From Austropuccinia psidii (Eukaryota > Basidiomycota > Pucciniomycetes > Pucciniales > Sphaerophragmiaceae), in the NCBI GenBank assembly GCA_023105745.1, contig JALGQZ010000009.1, positions 46,839,967-46,903,966 on the forward strand: a DNA stretch of 64,000 nt, in the 5' to 3' direction. The notes under the pieces are model-generated. The model was given only the letters and a program-made list of their open reading frames with translations, did no database searches and was not told the origin of the DNA. Both the position numbers and the translations under genes were made by a program. This document shows positions 1 through 12,199 of the stretch, one piece after another. Within the stretch, counting starts at the first letter, position 1, and every line of letters starts with the position of its first letter.

Positions 1-230
1 CCTTCTGGCTGGCTTTGTAAATGTCCACTGAGGCTTCTTGTAGTGGTTTCAGCTCTGTTTGAAGGTAAAACAGTATTATCAGCTTCAGAAGGGAATGATT
101 TGTCCATTTGGGATTCATATACTGACCATTGTCCTTCTATAACTGATTGGCTGCTGCCATAATAATGTCTATAACCTTTTTGTGAGATTCTTGAGGGGTT
201 GTAGCTCGCTCTTGATCTGGTTGAAGGCAT
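1..230 (-). CDS. gag: Gag N-terminus of family A Ty3/gypsy element (runs off window)
   Basis: The minus-strand frame starts at the ATG at 230-228 and stays open for 76 codons to the window edge. The peptide starts MPSTRSRASYNP and is Ser/Gln/Arg-rich and predicted disordered. It sits downstream (minus sense) of an LTR, a primer-binding-like site and a short exon, the same layout as the better preserved family B element at 19643-30633, whose Gag starts MTPTRSGSNY. The first five codons contain a possible 3' splice site (AG at 218-217), so the ATG would be removed from a spliced RNA. The remainder of gag and pol lies outside the window. Family membership is inferred from layout and the N-terminal motif; capsid, protease and reverse transcriptase cannot be seen here. 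Confidence 0.7.
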   Translation of the reverse strand, partial: MPSTRSRASYNPSRISQKGYRHYYGSSQSVIEGQWSVYESQMDKSFPSEADNTVLPSNRAETTTRSLSGHLQSQPE

Positions 231-280
231 TATTATGATTAAAATAGCTTAAAATAGTCATTTTACATCAAAAAACCTAC

Positions 281-478
281 TTTTGGCCAAATTCATAGCT
301 TTTTGGAGAGTATTATTAATGTCCAAATTTATTAATTCTGAAGAAATTGATTCAGTTTGATTATTCTGGGTTATAATAACAGTACTATTACTTTCAGAAT
401 TGATAGTACTTGCAGGGATAATTATAGTTACTGTTGATGCAGTTTCAATGGTTTCTTGTCTTACCACATTGTCAGACA
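281..478 (-). CDS. Upstream spliced exon of family A accessory protein
   Basis: A 198-nt minus-strand exon is bounded by a TTTTAG acceptor just above 478 and a GTAGGT donor at 280-275. It is open in one frame (about 66 residues, rich in Ser/Thr/Asn with acidic residues) and has no ATG of its own unless the upstream exon ends in A, which would make A|TG at the junction. Joining to the acceptor inside the fifth gag codon (exon resumes at 216) removes a 64-nt intron. That shifts into the non-gag frame, which reads NQERATTP and stays open to position 1 except for one TAG near 146. The corresponding exon in family B is at 22381-22497. Splicing is predicted from consensus sites only. Confidence 0.5.
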
Positions 479-662
479 CTAAAATTAATTAAAAAAGGGC
501 ATTTAAAAAGAGAAATGAAAAATATAAGCCTCACTTATAATATGAAATTTTTTCTTTTTTATGGATTTTTTGAATAATAAGTATGTTTTATGGCTTTTTT
601 CAATTTATCAATATAAGAAAAAGGATTAAAAAATTAAAAAATTATTTCAGAGGTAAAATATT

Positions 663-679
663 ATGGCTGGGCCCCCAAA
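663..679 (-). other. Candidate primer-binding site, family A
   Basis: Immediately inside the LTR end, the minus strand reads TTTGGGGGCCCAGCCAT. The same position in family B reads TTTGGGGGCCTGGCCATG (21826-21843), so the site is conserved between families. A PBS is expected here. The matching primer tRNA was not identified. Confidence 0.45.
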
Positions 680-3600
680 TGTAAGGTGTGGATATGAAAC
701 TTTGATTGAAAATCAAGTGCTTTTCCTGTCCTCAAAATGTGTGAGCCTTGAGGTATATTTTATATACACAAATAGGCCGCAATTATCTTAAAAAGAAATT
801 TTGAATTATGCATAACTCATAAGTCATGCATATATCCAAAATTCATCATTTTTGATTTCAGAAAAGATGAATAACCTTTTATTGAGTAAGTAAATCCATG
901 GATTTAAGACCAGATTTGAATTCTACACAAAAATTCACCTAGGGTAGCTCCATAGAGTGAATATGCTCAAATTAACTCTTTTAGTTGGTAAAATGGAAAA
1001 TACTTCAACACCACATCATCAATACCACATAAAAGATCTGGGAAAATTTTTGTTTTTCTTAATTTCACGCCAAAATAATGGGAATGTGAGAAATCCCATG
1101 TTACATATACACTAAGAATAGTGTTAGACATGTTTTGAGCACTTAATATTATGGTATTCTTACATACACTTTTGGTACACCCATAGTGGATATCTCACTT
1201 CAAGCTTAAATTTCTATTTTGATGTGAAAAATAAGCAAGGGGGACAAAAGACATCAAAGAGAGCCAGGGTACCCAACTTCTGAGGCCCCAGAGGCATGGA
1301 TAGCTCCAAAGCTTGGTTCCATGGCTGATCTTGACCCAATTGGTAAACTAAACCTCTTTGGGAACTTGGTTACCAAGTTACAACTACTGTAAAACACCAG
1401 AAAATAGCAAATAACCTGCTATTTTGACGTGCCAAGGAGGTAAAAAGCTACTTACACTCCTGTAACTATGTCAATTACTAATGACTTTCCATGGATAAAC
1501 CCCAAAAGAGTAATTGAAACCCTTTTTGGACTAGTATCCATTGATTTACCTCATAGCAACCAGTCAAACACTGATATTTGCAATTCTACGTAGAAATGAG
1601 GTAAAAACTTCAAAAATTCATTAAAAATACAATTCTCAATGAATCTTTCTGAAACTTTCAGGACCAATTAAGAACTGTATTATCTATGGTACAACCAAAA
1701 AGAATTACAGTTTTACTAGTAAAATTCAAAGTTTTGCTTACAGTCCAATTTTGATTATTCTACGTTAAACACTGAATCTTCAAAAATTCACAGTAAATAC
1801 AACCTGTGATGAAATTGTGAATAACATTGATAACTTTGGGAAATCAATGATTAATTTGGAATAAAAGAAGATTTACAAATGTTACTCCTTTTATTCTTAA
1901 CCATATTGGGGTTGGTAGTCACGTAAAAGCATCAATTAAGCAATTATGACAATTTTACATGACAACAGATGATGTAAGTACTAATCCAAAAGGGTTTAAT
2001 GCTTTCTCACTCACTGGTTTTTCAGTTTTCTCCATGGAACGCCTCTGTGAGCTGCTTTTGACTTAAAAGAGACCTTCTCTTGCGGTTTTTTCTGTATCAT
2101 CATCTTATTATCATTTTATATCATTGTTACCAACAAGTAAGTATTAGTTAAAGCTATTCTTAAGTGTTTTAAATCTTTCAGAATCAATCAGAAAGACGTG
2201 AAGTCATAGAATCCAACTATATATTGTTGTAATCCTGCTATAAATCATTTTGATCTCTCAAATCCACAATTCTACGTCAAATTTCTCTACTTTTATCTAT
2301 CAATAAGTTCTTTGGAGTATTAGTGAGTCATTTATCTTTAATTCTTAAAGTTTTTCTCTAGTAATAGTTTTCTTCAAGGATTATCTTTATAAGTATTTTT
2401 TCAAAATATAATTATATATTAAAATAATTTTATCATTTTAATAAAAGAAGTTTTTATTATTAAAATCTTCTTGTAATTGATTCTAGTAGACAATTACTTG
2501 CTCACTGTTAAAATCACTAGTAGTGCTTAACACGTGAAAGAAATAATTATTTAATTATTTAATTGTGGTTATAATAATATTTTATTATATTTCATCAGAA
2601 CAGGCATAGTACTGTTGATTAATAGTAATATTATCATCAGTTTCATAGTCACATCTTACAAAATGTGTATAAAGTAAAAATTGATTAAAACTAGTGTCAA
2701 ATGAGATTTTTAAGAGAAAACATGCCAATTCTATTGTTTTTAACTTCATAGGTATAAAAAACAATATTATTAAGGCTGATTGTTTTACCAACAATAAACA
2801 TTTATCCAAAAATACTCTACAAGAGATATTTAAGGCTACAAAAGGAATTTCTCAAGAGCAATTTCAATTGGAATTAATTGAGGAAAGAACCGCAGGCAAT
2901 TAATGTAACAACATAGTCTTTAAGAATTTTATTAAAGAGAAAACACACCCAAAAGTTACCAGAGTGAATTTGGAAAAAAAGTGACAAAGCTAACAGCAAT
3001 GAAAGATGATTCAATTCACTTAGAGGGTGGTTCAGGGGTAAAAATGATTATAATAGTTACAGACAATGATGATAATAATTTTTTAATGTGGTTAAGAGGT
3101 TCTAAATTAAAAAAAGGTTGTTAGGAAACTCTTATTGATTGGTTTGACAGTGTTTAAACTACTTATAAAAGGGAAAAGATTTTAACATGAAGAGAAAAGT
3201 GGGGCAAAGAAGACATTCTTTTATAACCATCAATTTTCTTACTCCAAAAGTAGAATATACTTTTTTCAGTCGTGGAAAACACTCTGACAACAGAAAAACC
3301 AATTATGGCATCATTGAACCCTGGTTTAGACCAAAAAAGGGCTGGTTTAAGCCATTTTTAGCTATTTTTAGCCATTTTGGACCCTTAAATCAGCCTTTGC
3401 TATAGTAATACCTAGTTTTAAACCTTAAAAGCACGTCAGAATGTGTGTTTGAGAAGTAGAAACCAGTTAAAACTGTTTTTACCAATATTGTTTTAGCTTA
3501 AGGGTATTTTTACCCTCTTGGCAACAGTTAAAACTGCCCTGGTTGATATCAAAATCTCATCATCAATTGAGACACAGACCCTGTGACTCAATTCCAGGCC

Positions 3601-4426
3601 AAAATTGATGAACGTTTGTGTATAGTTTGACATCTCATGCATGTCAGCAAGGAATTTGGGGGTCTAGCTCCCTGTTAGAGCTAAAGTTCCTTTTTGCCCC
3701 CCCCAGAATTAATCTTTCCAATTCATTTTTTCTCTAATTCTTCATCTTGTATTATAATTACAATTTAAATAGGTGATTCAATTGAATTTTTACAGTATAC
3801 AACTGTAATAATTGATACTGCATATGTTACTTAAAGTTCATTTATGTAATACATGTGCACATCTGACAGTTTGATTAAAAATACTTCAATTCCTCATAAC
3901 TTCTAAGCTAAACATAACACCTCAATATTAACACAATAATTGATTGTTAGCACCACATTTGATGTGAATTAAGTTAAGGCTTTGAGTATTTTCAGCTTTT
4001 TTACAGAAAATACTAAAAAACTTAATTTAAGTTTATTTAGAGTTGAGCTACACCAATTTTACCCAGAGGTGACCCCACCTTATTTTTTATGAGGAGTCCA
4101 ATGGTGAAATAATTTTCATACTTTTCTTTGTTGGATAAAAAAATATGATAATTTTTATTTAATGTTTTTCCAAAAATATTTTAATTTTAGTAGTTTTGTT
4201 AAAAATTCATTTTTACTTAATTTCTTCAAGTAAAAGTGTGGTTTCGCAGTTTTAATTTTCAATGTAATTTTGTTTTTAAATTGTACTTACAATTTCATTT
4301 TTTTGTATAAAGTTGTAGTTATATCTTAATTCTTTTTTGATAATATAAGTAAATTTATTCATAATTATATCTTGTTTTATTCTTTGTGGTCTTTTGGGTA
4401 TATTAAAGTACCTCTAAGGCTCACAA
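680..4426 (-). repeat. 5' LTR of family A gypsy element, split by a solo LTR
   Basis: On the minus strand the LTR starts TGTGAGCC (4426-4419) and ends CTTACA (680). Without the nested insertion (740-2660 plus a 5-bp duplication) it is about 1.82 kb. A second copy of the same LTR lies at 31913-33699 (1787 bp), sharing the start, the GGGGTC TAGCTCC-type block, the TATAAAAG box and the end. A TATA box (minus sense TATAAAA) is at 3225-3219. The small open frames inside (for example 2694-2903 and 3187-3405) are not conserved as proteins. The element inserted into the integrase region of the family C element that begins at 4427. Confidence 0.75.
740..2660 (+). repeat. Solo LTR (family B-like subfamily) with 5-bp TSD AAATG
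   Basis: The sequence starts TGTGAGCCTTGAGG and ends CATCTTACA. It is flanked by AAATG at 735-739 and again at 2661-2665, so it is an LTR insertion that later lost its internal region by LTR-LTR recombination. It shares landmarks with family B LTRs: a CTAGGGTA...CCCATAG-like block, a GGGTACCCAACTT motif, and a CAA|GTAAGT splice-donor-like site near 2137. At 1921 bp it is shorter than the 2183-bp family B LTR and clearly diverged. No protein-coding content was seen. Confidence 0.85.
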
Positions 4427-5658
4427 AAATCTCCATGGGAAAGAGTACATATGGATTGGGTGACATCTTTACCTCCAGGAGGAGATTGAAGTTTTAATGA
4501 ATGAATAGTATTAGTTGATAGGTAAAGCAAGCCCCCAATTGTTTTACCATGCCACAGAAAAGACACAGTTATGGACACAGCCATAATAATACTTAATAGA
4601 GATATTAGCTACACAGGCTTATTCCAGAGCATCATAAGTGATAGAGATCCCAAATTAACTTCAGCTATACGGACAAATCTCCATAAACTGTTTGGCACAG
4701 AATTATAATTCTCTACAGCATATAACCCTTAGACTGATGGACTAGTAGAAATAATGATAAAATCTCTAGAAGACATTATTAGAATGCTCTTTTTGTATTT
4801 CCTAAAACTCAAATACTCTGATTTTTTACCCCTTATTGGTGTACCCTGATACCAGCTCTTGAACTGACATATAAGACATCAAGTCATTCATCTACAGGTA
4901 AAACACCTGCATTGTTGCAAAGAGATTGGAACCCAAGACAACCTTAAGACACCCTTTCAAAGGATTTGATTGATATAAATCCAACCTCAAGAATTTTAAA
5001 GATAATGCTTGAAAATGCATGACATCATGAAAATATATGTCTGCAAGATTCTTTCAAGTATGCAAAAGAAATATGGGAAAAAAGTCACAAGCCACCTGAT
5101 TTGAAAGTAGGAGACTTACTCTTAGTATCAACTCTAAACCATAACATCAATGGACCAAAAAACTAAAAGATTCCTTTGCAGAACCTTTCATGATAAAAGC
5201 CCTGCATGGATCTAATGCTGTACAACTGGATTTAACAGGTGAATTGATGAAAAAACACCCAAATTTCCCTGTAATTTTGATAAAATCTCACAGTTCAAAT
5301 GATAAGTTGTTTCCCTGATAAGTAAACCACCACTTGAAACTGCCCGTCTAGAAGAAGGAGAATAAAATAAAATTGTGAAAGTCCTTCAATAAAGGAGGAA
5401 AAGAAACAAGCAAGAAAGGTAATACCTTGTGCAGTATAGAAACCCAACTCAAGAAGATGAATGGCTACTTGAGAAAGATATGACCAAATCTGACAGGTTT
5501 TTAAGAAGTTTTAGACATGAAAGAGGACCTAAATAATGAGGAAATTAAGCATGATTGAGCTTCAAGACCAATAATGGTCTATTGAAGAGGTGTTACAGTG
5601 GATGATACCCTAATTAGCTATATCAGATTGCGGTAAAATCATTTTTGGTGGTACGGAA
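4427..5658 (+). pseudogene. pol: Decayed integrase and chromodomain end of family C gypsy pol
   Basis: Translation in shifting frames gives recognisable integrase pieces: PWERVHMDWVTSLPPGGD, then IISDRDPK (second catalytic Asp region), STAYNP followed by TDGLVE (catalytic Glu region), then KYAKEIWEKSHKPPDLKVGD and a tail corresponding to the chromodomain. The same order is intact at 27190-28314 in the family B element. Many stops and frameshifts make it non-functional. The 5' part is cut off by the family A LTR ending at 4426. The last bases, TGGTGGTACGGAA, match the polypurine stretch TGGTGGTAGGGAA that precedes the 3' LTR of the family B element, which places the 3' LTR at 5659. Confidence 0.8.
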
Positions 5659-7409
5659 TTTGAGCCTTGGAGATATGGCCACATATTCAAAAAATTCACA
5701 AAGAATCTTTACAGAACTTATTTTTATAATAAGAATTGTTTAAAAATCTTAAAGTGAGTAGAAATTCCATAAAAGGCATAAATTCTTGGTTATATCAGAA
5801 ACCAAGGACTAAAAATGTGAAATTAATCACACAATTTTATTTCCCATTCACAACTTCATAGATGACATAATTATTCAACATCTGTAAAACCAATACTTAC
5901 TGAGATAACCTGGATATATGCACTTTTATGAGCAGTGCATATATTCATGGCTTTGAGGTCATATTCTTTGAACTTAACATTATAACTAAGTGATTAAATG
6001 ATAAAGTTACCAAAAAATCCTTTGAGAAGCAAAATATAATCTTTATTTTACATGTTATAGTCAATGTTATAAAATATAAGGGGAAAAGAGGTAAAATAGC
6101 AATAGCTGTTTACCACTCAAATTAAAAATTGGTCCAAACTTAAAAATATGTATATATTGATATTCTTCTAGCTCATTTTCAAGTAATTACATAATATTTA
6201 TTAGGATATTCAAGCTATAACCCCTTGAAATCATTGTTTTAATTTTAAAATAGAAAATTTCAATAGAAAAGATGTATTGCAAGAAAAATCATCAAAAATA
6301 GAGTTTTGATGATGTAATAAGATCCTCTTAGAAACTAAGTACAGCCATGCCAAGCTATTAGAATTTATTCTACGAATTCTTTTGGCATGAATAACTTAAA
6401 GGCTATTAAGGATTAAAGTTAAGGCTGAAAAATGATCATTTATGATCATTAACTCTAATATTATTTGAAGCTTTACAGTTGAATAATAGACAAAACTGGT
6501 GTATAATAACATTTTATGATTAAAATTACTAAGATCCACAAAAATGAAGCATTTTACAAGTTTACAATTCCAGAAATCTTAGACCTGAAGTGATAGCTCT
6601 AGAAAATGGTATAATAATGAGATAAAAAGGTTTAATAATGATGTGATCAGCACCAAAACTTAAGCCATTAATCAGTTAAAGTGTAGAACATTGGTAAATG
6701 TCTATCAGAAGGTTTTTAGTCATTAAGAGGAAGGATCTTGAGTATAAAAGGACATCAGATGCAACAAATACAATAAAACATTGAATAAAAAGGAAACTTA
6801 TTTATTCTTTGTGTATAAAGCTTTCGTACCATTAAATAGCAAAGATCCGTCTTGTAGTAATTACTATAATTTATTTATTAACTTGAATATCATTTGTTTT
6901 TGTCAAATTTCTCTTAAAAGTCTCTAAATAAATGTAAAAATAGTATAATTTGTAATTATCCCTGTTTTTGATTTTAAATAAAATTTAAATAAGTTTTATT
7001 TACATTTTTGCTGTAAAAACATTCAAAATTATTATCTTCAGTGTTAAAAGTAGGTTATTTTCTCTTTATTATTATTTTCAATAACTTTAATATTGATATA
7101 TAGCTTTAATCTTAGTAATATTATTGTTATTAATTGTTATTCATTATTAAATATAGATTTTCTACATGTTAACAATTTTTTGTAACATTAATAAATTTCC
7201 ATATATATAATACTTTATTATAAATGAATATATTCAGCTTATTATATCATTATTTCTTCATAATATAATCAATTTTATGCCATAATTATAATACATCTTT
7301 ATTATTATGAATATTTTTGATCATATTATTCATTCAATTAAGATATTAAGAGTACAATAAGGAAAATATTAGTAACTCTTTGCCTATTGTTTCATATTAA
7401 AGCCTTACA
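5659..7409 (+). repeat. 3' LTR of family C gypsy element
   Basis: The 1751-bp LTR starts TTTGAGCCTTGGAG right after the polypurine-like tract and ends CCTTACA. A second family C LTR (18702-50394, disrupted) has the same TTTGAGCC start and CCTTACA end with a clean TSD, which confirms the borders. A TATA box (TATAAAAG, 6743-6750) lies upstream of a short leader. The 5-bp TSD cannot be checked because the 5' half of the element is missing. Confidence 0.75.
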
Positions 7410-9690
7410 ATATCTGGTATAAGGAAATCAAACAAATTTATGGCAGCAAAGGCTGGCCAGGGTGCCAAAGCCAAATTATCTAAAGATATATTAATTGAAC
7501 TTTGATTTGGAAAAAGACAGTTCTTTTGACAATTACACATATAAATTGATCAATGATCCATTTTGATGGTACTTGAGGAGGTCAAAAAGGGCTGAAGGCC
7601 ATTGATTCTTACATTACAACAGAATGAAGAAATAATAAGTGTTTTATAGAACTCACAGGGGAATTGAAACCTGCATCAAAATTCAACTCTTCTAAGGAGC
7701 GAACTCTTGATTATATAAAAAATAATTTTCTAGATTTAAAGAGAGTATCACTTGGGAAAAATAATTCTCAAAAAATGATTTTAAAAGATAAAAGTAAAGA
7801 CTACCTTTTGACAAAAGGTATTCCAATAGTGCAGAAACACCAAGCAAGAATACATGTAAGCACTCTGGCTCACTTTTTCACTATTCAGATAGCCTTGAGA
7901 AAGTGAAGAGGCTAGTTGCAATAGAGGAATGTCCACAAGATCAAACAGAAACAACGTCCAAATGTGATAGCATGAGTAATGTTATGAGATATTATAAAAT
8001 CAGTGAATCAGGCCCCACAGACCAATACATAATGAAATATTTTAAATAATAACCACAAGTGATTAACTACACCCTCACTAAGTATCACATTTCCCAAAAA
8101 ACAGGTAATTATAGTTGGAGGAGGAGAGTCAGTGATGCCCAAATATTTTTGGAAATACCAAATTTGGCATGGGGTTAAGCCATGGACATGATCATAAGTG
8201 GATTTGTAAATTAAGTATAAGTATCCTTTTATCATAGAAACAGGAGAAAGAGCTCAGTGGTAGCCAATAAATAATTGTACAAAGACTTCCCTGATTGGTA
8301 TGAAAGATTACTTATATCATAAGCCAGAGATTTCAGAATTTTCTCGGGGAGGATAAGATAACTTGGGAAAGCTCAGAAAGAGATAATATTTCCAAAATTA
8401 AAGGAAAATGCAAATTTTGAAATTGAGTTTGTGCTACTTGAAAGTTCAGAAATCATTTATTTCCTTCTGGGTAAGGACTATTAAAATGTGTATTCAATAA
8501 TAATGCAAAATTACAATAGAAAGTACATGAGAATTGGAGATTCCACAAAGATGATGTACTTTTTTGGGATAAGATAAAATAATGAAACACAAAATATGGC
8601 ACAAAAAGGAAGTCTGATTGAATGAAAAGACATACCACCAGGGAAAAAAATAATACATATGGAAGGTTACATCTGAAATGACTCAGAGCCTTTATCAGGG
8701 AAGAACAGTATCACCGATTATGGTCCTTTTTTAGAGATATTGTATGTCATCCTGTAATTAAAAGCCATAGCACAAGCATTCAATTCAAAATTACTATAAA
8801 CATGGAACATAAGAAGGAGTGAAATAAACACCTGTAACCTTTATCAAAACAAATAAAGGTACAGAAATGCCATCAACACAATAGGAAGAGCCTAATAATG
8901 TTTTTCTGTAAATGTGGACATATGAATGGGAAAACCTTCCCCTTTCAGAAAATATTGTTTTATTACCAAAAAAATAATAAGGAGCCAGGTTATTGAGGCT
9001 GTAAAATCTTTCTGAGCATAAGCCTTAATACTCACCTCTCATATAATACCTAGAGTTGGAATTCCAGACCCACCAAGTAGTATCTTTATGAATTCTCTCA
9101 ATGAGGGCTATTCAATGGTACCAGCTCCAAGACTTTAGCACTACTAAATAAAAAGCTACTATACAGATACTATTTGAGTAACCTGGAATAAATACTATTT
9201 TGTTTCACCTCTCATCTACCTTTCATAGTTTTTATTATAGACCTATCAAGTAACATATTTTATGCAAGGGGTAAATCAGGTATGCGTAAAAAGCTAACCC
9301 GCATTTCCATATTTTACACAGACCAAAATTTATTGTTACTGTTCTCTTAAAAAAAGAAAATACTCTTTTCCAGGAAATTTAAGATATCTTGATCCTGCAT
9401 AATTTTAGCATACTTAATCCAAAGTGGGTCATAAGTATAGCTATCCTGTAGGGCTCCCTTTTGGCTACTATTTGAGAAGCTTTTGAGCTTTTTATATTCA
9501 AAAAAAATAAATTTATTGAGGAGTTTAGGTTATAGTCCCACACCAAGTGGTACTGTGGAATAATTCCCCATATAATTGAATTATGAGTGATAAAAGTTAT
9601 TCAAAAGATGATTAATCTTCTATAGCTCATATTATGACTAATAAGAGGCACCCAAGAATGTAATAGGGAGAGTCAGTATTTGACTTATTT
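7410..9690 (+). pseudogene. Unidentified decayed coding remnant with a gag-like CCHC stretch
   Basis: I do not recognise this segment. It contains broken reading frames. One open stretch at 7664-7906 (80 codons) includes KERTLDYIKNNFLDLKRVSL and IVQKHQARIHVSTLAHFFTI. Near 8900 a frame reads FCKCGHMNGK, which has the Cys-x2-Cys-Gly-His opening of a retroviral-type zinc knuckle. An ATG at 7441 opens MAAKAGQGAKAKLSKDI before a stop. No reverse transcriptase, integrase or transposase motif was found. It might be the gag part of another retroelement into which family C inserted. Confidence 0.3.
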
Positions 9691-10461
9691 AACCCCGGGA
9701 CACCTGCAAATCCAGATTCTGTATTTAAAAATCAGGCATCCCAAAGTTTCTGATTTCTCAGGGCAATACAGGTGGGTGGAGCTCCTCCCAAAAAAAATTC
9801 CCTAGCTTCCTTTTTGTGATTTTTCTCCCTTTCTGCACTTCACTCATCAAGACACTTTGTCTGTTTGCCCAACTTTTATAAAAATGGCACCCATTCATTT
9901 CTCTATTTCTTGTTATTCCTTGTACTCTACCCAAATTATCAGAGGGTCAAAGATTTCTTCACAAATTAGTTCAACAACACAAATATATCCAGGAAAAATA
10001 TCTATCAAAATTACTGGATATTCTCAGTTTTTCTGAATGGCTCACAATTGGCTCCTTACTCTGCAATGATTTGTGTATGATTGCCGTAATGTTGGAATGG
10101 CTTCTGAGTGAGAAGGATACAATGAATAAAAGTATTCTTTTTGTCTTATCTAATCAGTGAGGTATCTAAAATTTCTATCAAAAGGAAAATTCTTACTTTG
10201 TTGTTCAAATTTTCAGTTACTTATCACACTGGGGTCCCAGAATATACATGAGTAATTCAACTTGGCCACACTTCTTGGAATGAGAGAAGACAATCTCAAA
10301 AAAGTAATCCAAATGATGCACCAAGGTTTTCTAAATATTTAAAACTGGTTCAGGAACAATTTATCCTTCTGGAGAAAAATTCCTTGTCCTAAAGTTGACA
10401 TTTCCATGCAATCGGCACTGACGTTGAAACAGCTTGGGAGCAATTTAAATGGGGACTTCCT
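9691..10461. other. Intergenic, no gene recognised
   Basis: AT-rich sequence with no convincing frame. The stretch near 9695-9790 is locally richer in C and G than its surroundings. No terminal repeat was matched to it. Confidence 0.5.
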
Positions 10462-12001
10462 GTGGCTCTTCGCAAGATCTTATTGAATCAGCAGAGGAAG
10501 AATGTTGAGAAATTCACAGAGGGGAATTGGTCTTTTTGTTCTTTGGCCTCCAGTCATGTTAAATGGCCTAATCCTCATAAATGTCAAGAAATTTCATTTC
10601 AAATGGCTCAGGAAAGGCTCACAGGGTGCGTAGGTCTTCTTTATGGGACATCAATCCCGTTTTATCAGATCCCAGGGGTCAATGAGTAAGTATCTTTTGA
10701 TTAAAAATAATGGTACTCATTAAATTTTCAGCTGTCTTTTTACATCATAAAAATATAACAGGTATTTTGAGTGGGTGACTGAGCTCTTGTGGTGATAGTA
10801 CAAGGTACAAAATAATGGCTCTTTTTTATTGAACAGAGTCTTTTTTGGTCCAGGTGAGTTTTTCAGTTTGGGAAATACAATTTTGTGGTTGTTACCAAAC
10901 TGAACAATTTGGTATATCCATTAGGGATTCACTGAAAACCTTGTTATAAAGGTAACAATGCAGATAATGAAATTAATTGTTTATTTGAATTTTATATTTC
11001 CGAATTGCTTTTTTGAAGTTAGCACTCTATTTTAATGCTCAAAAAAAGATGGGAATCACTTCAAAATTTTTGATTGAGCTGCGATAAGCGCACAGACACG
11101 ATGCATATGGATTTTTGGATTTATGTGTGTGCAGCCCTACACAACAAGCTGATTTAAATTGGTGAAAATTTGGAGAAAATGAAAACTCCTCTAGATTTTA
11201 TGGCCTTGTTGCCAATAAATTTTCAAGGCTATAGGTTTCAAGCGCAAGTAAATAACTCACAGGTGCAATCGGATAGTTTTCACTTTCATGGTGTATTTTA
11301 GGTCTATCTATAATTTTATCAATATTGTATTAGCTTTGTATGTTAAAATTTATGTATCACAGTGGATGTTTCTTCTCAAATTACTAGCCCATGTACCTTC
11401 ATTATTCTGAATAATGGTCATGGTGGTGCGCTTTGTTACGACTTTGTTAATCTAAATGCCTTATCTTATTGAGATTATTTCCTAAAGCGCTTCTGGAGTG
11501 ACATCAATTAACAAATTCTAACACAATGGGGGCCTTTGCAGCTCAAGTACCCACAAGAACATATGAGATCCCACCTTTCTCATAATTTCAAACTAAAAAT
11601 CACCTTGTGGCCATTGCCCACCTCCTCAAGCTGATTTATGATGCAGGAATGGTATGTCAAGTCAATTGGGAGAAAAATTCAGCTAAAAATGTTTCTTATG
11701 CATAAATAATTCCCTGGAATGAACAAATGAGCAGGAAATTATGAGCTGGTTAAAATATTCTTATCATTAGCGTGAAGTAATTGAATCCATTCATTCCCAT
11801 TATTTTTCCTACATTCAGATGCTTTCAAGTCTTCTTGAGGGAGTCTCTTTAATGCCAATGATATTGGCCTACACAGTCATTGCACCGTATTCCAATAAGG
11901 AAGATGTGGTCATTTCCAAACAGCTTCTACATCAGAGCTTAGTCCAAATGACGACATATCTCACAGGGGAACATATTGTGAATGAAGGAATTAAATTTTA
12001 A
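10462..12001 (+). pseudogene. Decayed PIF/Harbinger DDE transposase
   Basis: The frame at 10462-10689 contains WPNPHKCQEISFQMAQE followed by GCVGLLYGTSIPFYQIPGV. This corresponds to the first catalytic block of Harbinger transposases (GCVGFxDGTxIPxxxxPG), with Tyr where the first Asp is expected. It ends at a GTAAG-type donor, as in the intact-style gene at 38676-39955, which also has an intron after this block. Further on, 11819-12001 reads ILAYTVIAPYSNKED and ends with EHIVNEGIKF, resembling the LADxAYxxxPxxxAPY and EHxxGxLKGRF blocks. The intervening sequence is scrambled. The call rests on motif resemblance only. Confidence 0.45.
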
Positions 12002-12199
12002 GACTTTAGACAACATAAGGGGCTCTAGAAACAATAACCCATTCACAAACTGAATTCCCCTTACAGTTTCTATTTACAAGCCATGTAAGATAACACCAAT
12101 AATACAATACACAAAAACTTGGAACTCTCATCATGAGATTTACCTGATAGTAACAATTGCCTGGGTGTAGCAATCTTGCTCTCATTTTCATTTATCATC

